DNA of 64,000 bases from a virus: positions 1 through 64,000 of IMG/VR virus record IMGVR_UViG_3300027749_000098; one strand, 5' to 3'. The translations under genes were made by a program, and so were the position numbers. The notes beneath the pieces were generated by a model that had not been told where the DNA came from, made no database searches, and saw only the letters and a program-made list of their open reading frames with translations. Below are positions 15,475-24,828 of this stretch, piece by piece (the stretch's first letter is position 1; the number at the start of each line of letters is the position of its first letter).

Positions 15475-16812
15475 TTACATTAAGTTTTTCACAGCAAAGA
15501 TTCTGTAATAGTTGTTGCTACGTGGAGTAATTGCACCCAAGCCTTGGTTTGTACCTTCAGCGAATGGATTTGCTACTAAACCGTAACGAGTTTTGAAGCC
15601 GATTTTTGGTTGGAAAGTACCTGGATCAACTGCACGAACCATTTGTAAAGGAACGTATGGGCAGTAGAATAAACCAGAGTCATAAGGGCTTGTGCCTTTA
15701 TAACCAACTGTACATAATTCAACGTTTTGATATGAACCACCGAAGTAAGGATCGATATAAACTTTGATACGACCATGTAACAAACCAGCATATGTATTAC
15801 CAGTATCATCAACTTGTAAATCAGCTGATAATGCAGGAGTATATTGTAATACACCAGCCATTGCTAGAGCAGAAGCAACGTCAGAAGAAACGATTAAGAT
15901 GTTACCTTTTCCTCTACGAGTTGTTTTAGCGATTTGATTAGCTTCTCTTTCGATATGATAAATCAAACCTTTAAATCTTTCAACTGACCAACGACCATTT
16001 GAGTCTGTATCTAAGTCGAATACGCCTGGAGTAACTGTACCGAATTGAGCACCAGCTTTAGCTACTGTATAGATTGTACGAATTACTTCGCGGTTCATCT
16101 CAGCAAGAATTTCTGTAGATAAAACGTTTGATAATTCAGTTTCAGCATCTAAACCATGGATTGCTTTTAAATCTTGAGCCATTTCTAAGCTGTATTCAGC
16201 TTTTAATGCACGAGTTTTAGCAGAAACAGTAACTTTTTCAATTGAAATTGACATTTCACCGAATACAGTACCATTACCATCGCCTAATACTTCGCCAGCA
16301 GCAGTTGACATGCCAGTACCAGTATCAAATACTGAACTGCCATTTGGACCAGAAGTACCAACTGCTGAATTAGATGTACCTGAAGCTCCAGAAGTACCAA
16401 TAATACCTGAGAAGATAGTATTAGCTTCATTGTAGAATGCTTCAGTTCCGCCACCAGAAGTGCTACCATTTGATTGAGCTGCGCCTTGAGCGCCATAACG
16501 TGAACGTAAAGCAAAGATTAATCCAGTAGGACCAGTCATTGGTTGAACGCCAGCTACGTCATAAGCAATCAAATTAGGTAAAGCACGACGTACTAAACTG
16601 ATTAAGATTGGATCGAAGTTAGAAATACCGCCAGTTGTATTAGTTGGTGTTCCTTCCATCAATGTTTCGCGATCTGAATCCATCGCTGCTTGTTGATTTT
16701 CCAATACAATTGCAGTAACTGCTTTTTTGTATGGATCAGTAATTTTTGCTAATTCTGGATGATCCAGAACTGGACTCCATTTATTTTGCAATTCTTCGTT
16801 TAATAAAGCCAT
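15475..16812 (-). CDS. gp23: gp23 major capsid protein precursor
   Basis: The 445-residue HK97-fold protein carries the T4 gp23 hallmark LVRRALPNLIAYDVAGVQPMTGPTG, then FALRSRYG. It is shorter than T4 gp23 (521). TLME-GTPT gives a probable prohead protease cleavage after Glu53, at the same place relative to VRRAxPN as in T4 and with the same L-M-E/G pattern as in gp21. Mature protein would start at Gly54. It forms hexamers of the icosahedral head. The order 23-22-21-20 is as in T4. A Ser/Gly-rich loop (about 110-170) is probably surface-exposed. The gene ends at a strong terminator. Confidence 0.96.
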   Translation of the reverse strand: MALLNEELQNKWSPVLDHPELAKITDPYKKAVTAIVLENQQAAMDSDRETLMEGTPTNTTGGISNFDPILISLVRRALPNLIAYDVAGVQPMTGPTGLIFALRSRYGAQGAAQSNGSTSGGGTEAFYNEANTIFSGIIGTSGASGTSNSAVGTSGPNGSSVFDTGTGMSTAAGEVLGDGNGTVFGEMSISIEKVTVSAKTRALKAEYSLEMAQDLKAIHGLDAETELSNVLSTEILAEMNREVIRTIYTVAKAGAQFGTVTPGVFDLDTDSNGRWSVERFKGLIYHIEREANQIAKTTRRGKGNILIVSSDVASALAMAGVLQYTPALSADLQVDDTGNTYAGLLHGRIKVYIDPYFGGSYQNVELCTVGYKGTSPYDSGLFYCPYVPLQMVRAVDPGTFQPKIGFKTRYGLVANPFAEGTNQGLGAITPRSNNYYRIFAVKNLM

Positions 16813-16839
16813 TTAGATAAACTCCTTAAATTTTTATTT

Positions 16840-17916
16840 TTATTTTAAAATTGTTTGTGAAATACGTGAAGCATAAGCAGCGATTGTTGGATCAACTCTT
16901 TTTGCTGGTTTTACTTCTTCATTTAAGTCAATAACGTCATTTAAAGATTCGATAGAAGCTGGTTTAACGGTAGATGCTGAGAAATAAGATTCTTTAATAT
17001 CTTCCATTTGTGTAACAAAATCATTTTCGCTTACAAATTCTACGCTCTCTGCGATAGTTTTAATTTTTTCAGCTTGAGATAATGTTAATCCTTCACATAC
17101 TGCGTGAAGAGCTTCAACTTTCTTTTGTTCTGACAATTTTTGTTTCAAGTTAATGTTTTTATTCATTTCTTCATTAACTTGTTTTTCTAATGCCTCTACT
17201 TTAGAAGCTAATTCTTCTACTACATCGAATTTTTCTTCAGGAATATCGATATAGTGTTCTTCGAATACGGTTTTTAAAGACTCAATAAAGCCTTCTGCAA
17301 TTTCAGTTCTTAAACCTGATTCAACTGCTAATTTATTTTCTTCCATCCACGATTCAGTAACGTAATCTAAATATTCGTCAACTTTATCAGTGAAATCTTC
17401 TTTCATATCTTCATAAGCTTCTTCGAATTGCGCAACATAATGCGCTTCTAATTCTTCAGCTAATTCACCAACTTTAGATTTAACAGCAGCTTCAAAAATA
17501 GCAGATGCTTTACGTTTAAAACTTTCTGATAAGTTTTCGCCAGCCATTAATGCTGCGATATCTTCGTTTACTTCTTCTTCATCTTCGTCTGGTTCGCCTT
17601 CTTCATTAACACCTTTTTTAGGATGAAGATTTACTTTTGTATCAACTTTAGAAGCAGCTTCAGCTGGTTGTGGAGCTAATTTTTTCATTGGTTCAGCGCC
17701 AACAGGTGGTGTTTGTCCTGGAGGAGTTGCTGTTGGAGCTTCTACATCTACTTTTTCCCACTCAGCATTTCCAGTATCATTAGCTGTAGTTTTATTAGCT
17801 GTGTCATGCAATTTTTGACCTTGACCAAATGAATCTTGTTTTGCATCTTTGTCTTTTCTGTTGCCGTTTAGGATATCCATTGCAGCTTCAGAAAGATTTA
17901 AATTTTTTTGTGACAT
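16840..17916 (-). CDS. gp22: gp22 prohead scaffold protein
   Basis: The acidic, helix-rich protein of 358 residues sits between gp23 and gp21 as in T4. Residues about 120-290 are Glu/Lys-rich coiled coil (LAEELEAHYVAQFEEAYEDMKED, then VEELASKVEALEKQVNEE), typical of a scaffold that is later degraded by gp21. The N-terminal 110 residues are Pro/Thr/Ala-rich. The ATG at 17916 is chosen, with AGGAG 7 nt upstream; the TTG immediately before it is not used. A TATAAATA late promoter lies about 32 nt upstream. Identity is by composition and position rather than strong sequence match. Confidence 0.85.
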   Translation of the reverse strand: MSQKNLNLSEAAMDILNGNRKDKDAKQDSFGQGQKLHDTANKTTANDTGNAEWEKVDVEAPTATPPGQTPPVGAEPMKKLAPQPAEAASKVDTKVNLHPKKGVNEEGEPDEDEEEVNEDIAALMAGENLSESFKRKASAIFEAAVKSKVGELAEELEAHYVAQFEEAYEDMKEDFTDKVDEYLDYVTESWMEENKLAVESGLRTEIAEGFIESLKTVFEEHYIDIPEEKFDVVEELASKVEALEKQVNEEMNKNINLKQKLSEQKKVEALHAVCEGLTLSQAEKIKTIAESVEFVSENDFVTQMEDIKESYFSASTVKPASIESLNDVIDLNEEVKPAKRVDPTIAAYASRISQTILK

Positions 17917-17947
17917 CAAATATCTCCTATTAGATTTTTATAATAAT

Positions 17948-17955
17948 TATTTATA
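17948..17955 (-). promoter_or_regulatory. Late promoter for gp22-gp23
   Basis: TATAAATA on the minus strand in the 55-nt gap between gp21 and gp22, 32 nt before the gp22 start codon. Confidence 0.65.
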
Positions 17956-17971
17956 TAAATTAAATTTTGTA

Positions 17972-18613
17972 TTAAAGTTTTCTTAAAAAGTTTTCGAAGA
18001 TTTTAAGAGCCATCGGTTCAACTTCTTTAGCTGTAAGTTTTCTTAAAGTATCTCTTGATTCTTCAAGATATTGTTCAACCCAACCTTTACCTTCAATAAA
18101 CATCCATTCTTTTCCTTCCATTAAACCTTCAACATAGCAATCTTTACCTGATGGATCCAATACAATATCAACTGTTACTAAGCGAAAATCTGGTTGGACG
18201 TATTTAATTCCATTAGATTCTTTGATTGAGCCTAATCCTCTTGTTGATACTCCAAAATTTACGCCAGCATCAATAAATGATTTTACGATATTTCCATTAG
18301 GAGTATCTAAAACTTTAGCTTCACCATAGCAACGATGATCATCAAAATCCAATTTAGTAATAAGGTGAGATACTTTATCTGGGTTAATTTGCGGTCCTTC
18401 TGGGTGAGACAATTCACCTAAAGATCTACGAGTATCAATATAATCTCTTTTATATCTTGTTACTTCAGGTAGCATATGCTCTTTTACATAAACTCTACCA
18501 TTTCTGTTTTGTTCATTACAATGAATGAAATAACCTTTAATAGTATGATTCTTTTTACCGTTAGCTTCTTCTACAAGAACTTCTGTTTCGGTAAACTCAT
18601 TTAACAATTTCAT
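17972..18613 (-). CDS. gp21: gp21 prohead core protein and maturation protease
   Basis: This 213-residue serine protease is of the T4 gp21/herpes assemblin type. GELSHPEGPQINPDKVSHL holds catalytic His70, GVSTRGLGS holds the nucleophile Ser123, and VTVDIVLDPSG supplies an Asp near 149. It cleaves scaffold and capsid proteins after Glu in L-x-E sites inside the prohead. Its own GLME-GKEW at 163-170 is a likely self-cleavage site and matches the predicted gp23 site. Length agrees with T4 (212). It follows the small core gene by 16 nt. Confidence 0.95.
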   Translation of the reverse strand: MKLLNEFTETEVLVEEANGKKNHTIKGYFIHCNEQNRNGRVYVKEHMLPEVTRYKRDYIDTRRSLGELSHPEGPQINPDKVSHLITKLDFDDHRCYGEAKVLDTPNGNIVKSFIDAGVNFGVSTRGLGSIKESNGIKYVQPDFRLVTVDIVLDPSGKDCYVEGLMEGKEWMFIEGKGWVEQYLEESRDTLRKLTAKEVEPMALKIFENFLRKL

Positions 18614-18629
18614 CGTTTGTTAACTCCTG

Positions 18630-19031
18630 TTATTGACCAGATTCTTCCGATAAATCTGTTGATTGTAATTGAGCAGCCTGTTCCAAAATTTCCAAGAAAC
18701 TTTTATCTGAAACGTGTAATTGTTCTGCTAATTCTTCATTATTGTTGATGAAATTTAAAATTACATCAGCGCATTCTTTATTTATATTTAACTCCGACTG
18801 GTCGTCAAATATAATAACTCCTATATCATCATTCTCTGATATTTGTGTTAACTTTTCTAAAACTGATTCTGTTGTATTAGAAAAGCTAGAACCGTCCAAA
18901 GGAACAGTGATAAATTGATCTAGATGTTCAGAATGATATAATGCAACTTGTTGCCCATTAGGGAATCTCTGAATATACGTTCTTTTTAGAATTAATACTT
19001 GAGGTAAATCTTTATGTACTTTTTTAGTCAT
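18630..19031 (-). CDS. Small protein at the prohead core (gp67/gp68) position
   Basis: The 133-residue acidic protein lies between portal gp20 and protease gp21, where T4 has the prohead core proteins gp67 and gp68. Its N-terminal half is beta-like (ILKRTYIQRFPNGQQVALYHSEHLDQFITVP) and the C-terminal half is acidic helix (NNNEELAEQLHVSDKSFLEILEQAAQ). No sequence match to gp67 or gp68 can be claimed. It overlaps the end of gp20 by 8 nt, indicating coupling. A prohead core or assembly role is inferred from position. Confidence 0.7.
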   Translation of the reverse strand: MTKKVHKDLPQVLILKRTYIQRFPNGQQVALYHSEHLDQFITVPLDGSSFSNTTESVLEKLTQISENDDIGVIIFDDQSELNINKECADVILNFINNNEELAEQLHVSDKSFLEILEQAAQLQSTDLSEESGQ

Positions 19032-20727
19032 AGTATGGATTCTTTGCTGATTTATCTAAAGGTTGTTTATTTGATTTTTTATTTCCTGTAGCAGGTTTAC
19101 CTACAGACGGATCTTGATCATTTGCATCTTGATCATTAGGCACCCCATCTCCATCTGGATCAGCATTAGGATCTTCTCCAGGTGCTCCAGGAGCTTGACC
19201 AGAATCTCCGCCTAATCCAGCCATTGGGTCGTTCATTAACTTTGGATCCGGATATACTTCATCTTTAATTTCTTGTGCAATTTGTTTTTGCATTTCTTCA
19301 ATTTCATCGTCATCCATTTTAAGGATATTTTTCTGAATCCATTCTTGCGAATAATAAACACCTTTATATGGATCAACAACTGCTAATAAATTTAATCTAT
19401 TTTGTAATAACTCTGCGTCTTTCATTTCAGCATAATTATTATCTCTAATAAATTCATAATCAAAATCTTGTTTATATACATCAAATTCATCATCAGTGCA
19501 AATACCTTTTAATTGGCATTGAACTTTTAATGCTTGATCAAATAAATCTGAAAATTTATTTCTTAATCTTTGTATAAATTTATCAAACTTGATTTCATCA
19601 CGAGAAATTACTTGATTGGTACCAACGTCAAATGCGCTATCTGGTTGAACTAACCTAGAGAAAGGAACATTAAGTGCTTTATATAATTTTTTCTCGAAAT
19701 ATTCTACCATTGACATATCATCAAATGCAGCAGATGATGGTAATGTAGTAATTTCTGTTGATTTATTGTCAGAGCGTCTAGGCAACCAGAAATCATCCAT
19801 CATAGAAAGGAATCTTCTATCATCTCTAATTTCGCCTGTTGTAGCGTCATAAACAACTTTATTTTTATATTTGGTCATAATATCTTTAAGATATTGTTCT
19901 GCCTTCATTTTAGGTAGATTACCAACATCAATATAAAAAATACGTCTTTCTGGAGCTCTTGATACTTTGTAAATTATGCTAGCATCCTCGATCATTCTTA
20001 ATTGATTTAGAGGTTTAATGCATTTATGTAAGTTACTTAATATAATTGATCGTTTTGCGTCTAACAAACCTGATGTGACGCAAATCATAGCGTCTGGGGC
20101 AATTCTTAATCCGGAATTTGTTAAATTAGATTTTGTTGATATAGTGTCAGAATAGATATAATATTCAACATAACCAGCAACAATATCATAACCAGTAGCC
20201 TGATCTTTTACTTTTCTAATTTCGCGAATTTTTGTAATTTTTCTTGGATCTGTGTATCTTAATTCTTGAATACCTGCATTTGGATTTGCTTTATCAAGAA
20301 TAATATTATAATACATTCTTCCGTCAACATAATATCTTCTAAAGATATCTTGACCCAATTGTTTAAAATTCAAAAGAGTCAAGATATTATCAAATTCGTC
20401 TTCAATAGCTTTTTTTATTTTGGGTGCAACTTTTAGATTATCTAATTTTAATTTTACAATAACTCCATCTTCATTGATAATTGCTTCATTGATTATATCA
20501 TCAACAGCGCTTTCAATTTCTGGCTGCATAGCCATTTCGCGATATCGAGTAATTAACTCAACATCATTTTTATAATTTGAATCTAAATCAATAGTAGTAC
20601 CATAATGAGCTGCTGCAGTTATGGTAACTGCACCATCATCTAGTACTGGAGCTGAAAAAGAAGGTAGCACTTCCTGTGCTGGTGTATCTTTCCCTATTTT
20701 AAAACCGAATAATGAAAATTTAGCCAA
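19024..20727 (-). CDS. gp20: gp20 portal vertex protein
   Basis: The 567-residue protein matches T4 gp20: ITRYREMAMQPEIESAVDDIINEAI near residues 60-84, FRRYYVDGRMYYNIILDK, LRYTDPRKI, IYKVSRAPERRIFYIDVGNLP and VVYDATTGEI. It forms the dodecameric DNA-packaging portal. There is no in-frame ATG near the start; translation appears to begin at TTG 20727, with AAGG 9 nt upstream and a TAA just before. The C-terminal 70 residues are Pro/Gly/Asp-rich with DPNADPDGDGVPNDQDAND, a calcium-binding-like repeat unlike T4 gp20. Confidence 0.95.
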   Translation of the reverse strand: MAKFSLFGFKIGKDTPAQEVLPSFSAPVLDDGAVTITAAAHYGTTIDLDSNYKNDVELITRYREMAMQPEIESAVDDIINEAIINEDGVIVKLKLDNLKVAPKIKKAIEDEFDNILTLLNFKQLGQDIFRRYYVDGRMYYNIILDKANPNAGIQELRYTDPRKITKIREIRKVKDQATGYDIVAGYVEYYIYSDTISTKSNLTNSGLRIAPDAMICVTSGLLDAKRSIILSNLHKCIKPLNQLRMIEDASIIYKVSRAPERRIFYIDVGNLPKMKAEQYLKDIMTKYKNKVVYDATTGEIRDDRRFLSMMDDFWLPRRSDNKSTEITTLPSSAAFDDMSMVEYFEKKLYKALNVPFSRLVQPDSAFDVGTNQVISRDEIKFDKFIQRLRNKFSDLFDQALKVQCQLKGICTDDEFDVYKQDFDYEFIRDNNYAEMKDAELLQNRLNLLAVVDPYKGVYYSQEWIQKNILKMDDDEIEEMQKQIAQEIKDEVYPDPKLMNDPMAGLGGDSGQAPGAPGEDPNADPDGDGVPNDQDANDQDPSVGKPATGNKKSNKQPLDKSAKNPYYD

Positions 20728-20770
20728 AATAAATTACCTTTTTTAAATATTAATAGTATATTCTTATATA

Positions 20771-21310
20771 TTAGGTTACTGATTTAGCTGACCAATATTG
20801 ATAAGAGAATGTTACTCCAAATTCTTCTATTCTGTCATTTGAACCCCAGTCAAGAGAAATTGGGTCAACTGTGTTAGGGAACATACCAACAAATTTATAT
20901 TCTTTGATTGGTGCGCCAGTTTTACTATATTGTGTTACTGTAGCATCGCAGCAATATAGTAATGAATTAATTGCTCCAGCAGCACGAATGTTTTGCGAAT
21001 GACTGTTTAATTTATCTGACCAAGTTTCGAATGCATTTCTGATCGTAAAATCTTCGTCATTAATAATTGTAATACTCCAATCCGGAAATTGTCTATCACC
21101 AGCAAATTTTACTTGACGACCGAAATAAAATTGTGAAGCAACACCAACTATAGATGGTGGTAACGTAGTTGCATGAGCCATAAATGTTAATTTTTGAGAT
21201 GCAACAGGTGAACTCGCAATAGTTGGAAATGTTAATGCAACTGAAAATAAATTCGGTCTAGCACCATCACCAATCATTGCTGATCTAAATTCTGCAATAT
21301 TGAACGCCAT
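20771..21310 (-). CDS. gp19: gp19 tail tube protein
   Basis: The 179-residue protein aligns with T4 gp19 (163). ARPNLFSVALTF near the start matches ARPNLFQVEI. Then come HATTLPPSIVG, FYFGRQVKFAGDRQFPDWSITIINDEDF (T4: RKINVAGDRTFDDWTVTVMNDE) and the end FPNTVDPISLDWGSNDRIEEFGVTFSYQYW. It stacks as hexamers around the tape measure to form the inner tail tube. It sits between sheath gp18 and portal gp20 as in T4 and has its own late promoter. Confidence 0.96.
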   Translation of the reverse strand: MAFNIAEFRSAMIGDGARPNLFSVALTFPTIASSPVASQKLTFMAHATTLPPSIVGVASQFYFGRQVKFAGDRQFPDWSITIINDEDFTIRNAFETWSDKLNSHSQNIRAAGAINSLLYCCDATVTQYSKTGAPIKEYKFVGMFPNTVDPISLDWGSNDRIEEFGVTFSYQYWSAKSVT

Positions 21311-21353
21311 GTTCGGATACTCCTTGATAAAAAATCGTAAATATTCTTTTAAT

Positions 21354-21361
21354 TATTTATA
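21354..21361 (-). promoter_or_regulatory. Late promoter for gp19
   Basis: TATAAATA on the minus strand, 44 nt before the gp19 ATG, in the 95-nt gap after gp18. Confidence 0.65.
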
Positions 21362-21405
21362 ATGGTGGGTGACGAAGAAATTAACGTCACCCACTATCTT
21401 GTTAT

Positions 21406-23526
21406 TTAAAATTTACCAGCAATCTCAGTAAAGTCAACGCCAGTACGAACTGCTACGAAATTTAATTGTATAAAGTTAATTGATCTGGATGGTTTGATAT
21501 AGATATCACCAATAAATCTATTTGTATCAATAACTTCTGCAGTATTATTTGTTTCATCGCATATTACTTTAAAGTCATAAATACCTCTACGACCTTTTAC
21601 ATCTCTTAAGAATGGTTCAACCATAGATATAAATTGAGCTCTTGTAAACGCGTCATTGAATTCAAATAAAGAGTATTTTGCAGCAATTGCAATAGATTTT
21701 TCAAGAACAATAAACAATCTACGAACATTAATACGATCGAATGCAGATGGTTTCATTTGCATTGTTTTATCGCCATAAAGAACAATACCTTCTCCTGGGA
21801 ATGAAACAACTGGATTAATACCATTTTTATATAACTCATCTCTTTGAGCTTTTGTTGGGTTAAATGATAATTTAATAGCATTTAAAATTTGCCCGCGATT
21901 AAAGCCTGCAGGAGAGAACCATGGATCTCTAATACTATCAGTTCTAGCGCATAAACCAGCAATATCACCATTTAATGGGACATAACGATATTTGTTGTTA
22001 TATTTATCGAATTGATATTTCCATCCAGAATCAAATACTGAATATGAAGTTGATGGAGTTAAACTTTGTCTATAGTCAATAATCTTATCAACATTAATTG
22101 CATCAACAGCATCAGTTCTTGTCGGAGAAATGAAAGCTACGCAATCTTTTCTTGCATTTACAATATCTAAACAATGATTAGCAATAGTTGCATTTGCCTC
22201 TCCAGTAAACAATAAAGAAATATCAACTTCATCTGGATCAGAAAATAAATCATATGATGTTTGAATATCTGCAAGTGATGGAGCGTTATCTGTTCCACCT
22301 TTTAATCTTACTGAATAATTATTTACTGAATCATATTCTAATCCAGAAGAAGTAGGTGTTCCCCAATTTGATGTTCCAGTTAAATGATCAGCAACATAAA
22401 TGTATTTAGAACCGTTAAATACTTTAGTTACATAATAATTTGGAGCTCCATCATCTGTTACTGCATCTTCAGCTGTAGATACATGAGCAAATTTTTCTAT
22501 TGGAGTATTTCTTTCTCCTGAAAACTTACCATCAGAATCGACAACAATTATATGGATTTCATCATTAGCAACATTTTTTCTTTCTCCATAGATAGAAGTT
22601 CCTGGAGCAGAATCAAAATCAGCCGCATATGCCCAACTTGTTGTTGTGGTTGCATTATATTTTGTGTTAACTGCGGTATTTGTTAATGTTAACTGTGAAG
22701 TTGTTGAAGTTACTGCACCAATACTTGCAACTGTATATGTAGTTCCGCTTATTGTTATTAAATCGCCAGATGACAAAAATGTATTTGCATAACCTGTATT
22801 TAAAGTTACTGCTGCATTACCTAATACAGTATTCGCAGTTAAACCCATTTTTTTAAATGAGTGTGCAGAAGAACAAACAGAAACAGTTAATGAATTACCA
22901 AATGCTCCAGGATAACGACCATAAAACGCGCCAAATTGATGTTTAGATCCTGCTGCAAAATGAACTTCGTAATCTTCTTCGTTTGCAATACTTACATTAG
23001 TGTTATATGTAGGTAATACAACTGGTCTGTTGGTTGAATCACCAACTAAATTCGCGACAACATGTACAGTATTCCCGCTAACTGTATTTGCTGTCAAAGA
23101 AAAAATATTTCCAGCGGAATTAGTTATTTTAAAAACGTCTCCGCTATGTAAATAGTCAGCAACATCATCATTAAATACAACTGTTGTACTATTATTTGTA
23201 GTAGAAGCAGTTAAATTACTTAAATCGATAAAATCCGAAATTGCTGTAGCATTAAACGTATTTGCATTATCAATAGCTCTAACTAATCTAAGATTATTTG
23301 TATACGCTAAAAAGTTAGCAGCAGAAAAGAATGACGTATAGTTTGTATTGTTTGGTTTACCAAAATTTGCAGCTAATCTGTTTTCAGAATCAACTAATGT
23401 TCTGATACCTGCTGGTCCCCAGCTAAATTGTCCGGCAAATGCTCCAACTGAAGAACCGACGCCTGGAACGACATTGGTTAAATCAATTTCTGATACATTT
23501 ACTCCAGGTGATAATTGAAACCCCAT
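21406..23526 (-). CDS. gp18: gp18 contractile tail sheath protein
   Basis: The 706-residue protein begins GFQLSPGVNVSEIDLTNVVP and continues VGAFAGQFSWGPAG, the standard opening of phage sheath proteins. The C-terminal domain (INVRRLFIVLEKSIAIAAKYSLFEFND, then MVEPFLRDVKGRRGIYDFKVICDETNNT, then IYIKPSRSINFIQLNFVAVRTG) is the conserved sheath core that makes the extended-arm contacts. The middle (about 110-330) is a variable Thr/Asn-rich insertion exposed on the outside. It contracts to drive the tube through the host envelope. A late promoter lies 48 nt upstream. Confidence 0.96.
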   Translation of the reverse strand: MGFQLSPGVNVSEIDLTNVVPGVGSSVGAFAGQFSWGPAGIRTLVDSENRLAANFGKPNNTNYTSFFSAANFLAYTNNLRLVRAIDNANTFNATAISDFIDLSNLTASTTNNSTTVVFNDDVADYLHSGDVFKITNSAGNIFSLTANTVSGNTVHVVANLVGDSTNRPVVLPTYNTNVSIANEEDYEVHFAAGSKHQFGAFYGRYPGAFGNSLTVSVCSSAHSFKKMGLTANTVLGNAAVTLNTGYANTFLSSGDLITISGTTYTVASIGAVTSTTSQLTLTNTAVNTKYNATTTTSWAYAADFDSAPGTSIYGERKNVANDEIHIIVVDSDGKFSGERNTPIEKFAHVSTAEDAVTDDGAPNYYVTKVFNGSKYIYVADHLTGTSNWGTPTSSGLEYDSVNNYSVRLKGGTDNAPSLADIQTSYDLFSDPDEVDISLLFTGEANATIANHCLDIVNARKDCVAFISPTRTDAVDAINVDKIIDYRQSLTPSTSYSVFDSGWKYQFDKYNNKYRYVPLNGDIAGLCARTDSIRDPWFSPAGFNRGQILNAIKLSFNPTKAQRDELYKNGINPVVSFPGEGIVLYGDKTMQMKPSAFDRINVRRLFIVLEKSIAIAAKYSLFEFNDAFTRAQFISMVEPFLRDVKGRRGIYDFKVICDETNNTAEVIDTNRFIGDIYIKPSRSINFIQLNFVAVRTGVDFTEIAGKF

Positions 23527-23573
23527 AAATTGTACTCCTTGTTATAAAAATAGAAAATCAGTTTTCATAGAGT

Positions 23574-23581
23574 TATTTATA
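23574..23581 (-). promoter_or_regulatory. Late promoter for gp18
   Basis: TATAAATA on the minus strand, 48 nt before the gp18 ATG, between gp18 and the terminase C-half. Confidence 0.65.
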
Positions 23582-23598
23582 ATATTTTGCGTTTATGT

Positions 23599-24828
23599 TT
23601 ACCAATAACTTTCAACTGGTTGTACAACTTCCCATAAATCTCCATCTTCTAACGTAAATCTATCCATTAATGGATTACTAAATTGCGGCATAGGTGGAAC
23701 ATCAATATCATCTTCTTTAATATAATTATTTTCTATTTGTAATCTTTTGCGAATATCAGTAGATGATAATTCTATAAATAATTTTTGAGTTGATAACCAA
23801 GCAAAAATAACTAAAGTCATCGCTAAATCATCATTTGCTCCTTCTTCAGCTGCAAATGAATTATTTGTTGCAATAAATCTAGTTAATTCGTATATTGTTT
23901 CGCTGGAATTAATTCGTAATTTATCAGTTTCAATTAAAGTCTTTAAAGTAGTACAACCAACACGTTTTACTAATGGACTCATATTAACGCCATTTTGTGT
24001 GGCTTTACCGTTCTCGCTTATTTGTTGAGCTTTTTTGTTTCCTGCATAAACTTTTAATACATTTTCATATTCTAAATCTTGAAATAAAGTATCAGCTACT
24101 GTTGGATTATTGTTTACTTCAATTAATACATATGCATTGTTATAATATTCTCCAGCCATTTTAATAATATCTGGAAATAACATTGGATGTAATTGATTAT
24201 TTCTATATGTAGCTACTTGTGTGTATGGAATTGTTGATACATCAAAAATAGAAAATGCAGCAAAATCCAAGTTTTTCCCTTCTGAGACGTCAACAGTCAT
24301 TGCATAGATATGATCTTTATCTATTTGTTTTTTAGTTTCATCATCAAATGATTCTTTAACCGGAGGGATAAATACATCCATTTCATTTGGAATTGTTATT
24401 CCAGCAAATATTTCATCATCTGTATCTAATGGATCTACTGCAACAAGAGTTTGTAATTTTGAACCATCGATTAATGTATTTGTAGATCCTAAAAATTCGC
24501 AATTATGCGATAAAATTCCATTAGTATAATAACATTTATCGTTTCCCGCATCTATGACATCAAAAACTTCTTCTAATTCAAAATTTTCAGAAATAAAATC
24601 AATTTTAGAAAATCCATGAATAGTCTCTATAAAATCTAAATCAGATAATTCGCTAATTTCTTTATAACCATCAAGAGTTTTTATTTTATGATCTATAGTA
24701 CAATCAAGAAAACAGTTATTTTGTGTTATAATCTGAACGGTTCGTTTTTTATGTAATTTATTTACACCTCTAAACTTTTCCCATCCATTTATAGTTTTTA
24801 TTTTATATTTTGTATTTTTCCCAAACAT
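23599..24828 (-). CDS. gp17: gp17 large terminase, C-terminal part (nuclease domain) with C-intein at its N-terminus
   Basis: Residues 1-109 are a C-intein: MFGKNTKYKIKTINGWEKF at the start, block-like TIDHKIKTLDGYKEI, and the end CYYTNGILSHN followed by Cys110 as +1 nucleophile. From CEFLGSTNTLI the protein is the terminase linker and RNase H-type nuclease: TVDVSEG (Asp180), LIEVNNN (Glu237) and GANDDLAMTLVIFAW (Asp333/334), matching T4 gp17 LDCSEG, IELNSTG and YHDDLVMS. Trans-splicing with 25447-26355 would give 571 residues (T4: 610). The C-intein resembles that of the atypically split terminase intein AceL-TerL. The ATG lies 26 nt inside the upstream HNH gene. Confidence 0.93.
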   Translation of the reverse strand: MFGKNTKYKIKTINGWEKFRGVNKLHKKRTVQIITQNNCFLDCTIDHKIKTLDGYKEISELSDLDFIETIHGFSKIDFISENFELEEVFDVIDAGNDKCYYTNGILSHNCEFLGSTNTLIDGSKLQTLVAVDPLDTDDEIFAGITIPNEMDVFIPPVKESFDDETKKQIDKDHIYAMTVDVSEGKNLDFAAFSIFDVSTIPYTQVATYRNNQLHPMLFPDIIKMAGEYYNNAYVLIEVNNNPTVADTLFQDLEYENVLKVYAGNKKAQQISENGKATQNGVNMSPLVKRVGCTTLKTLIETDKLRINSSETIYELTRFIATNNSFAAEEGANDDLAMTLVIFAWLSTQKLFIELSSTDIRKRLQIENNYIKEDDIDVPPMPQFSNPLMDRFTLEDGDLWEVVQPVESYW

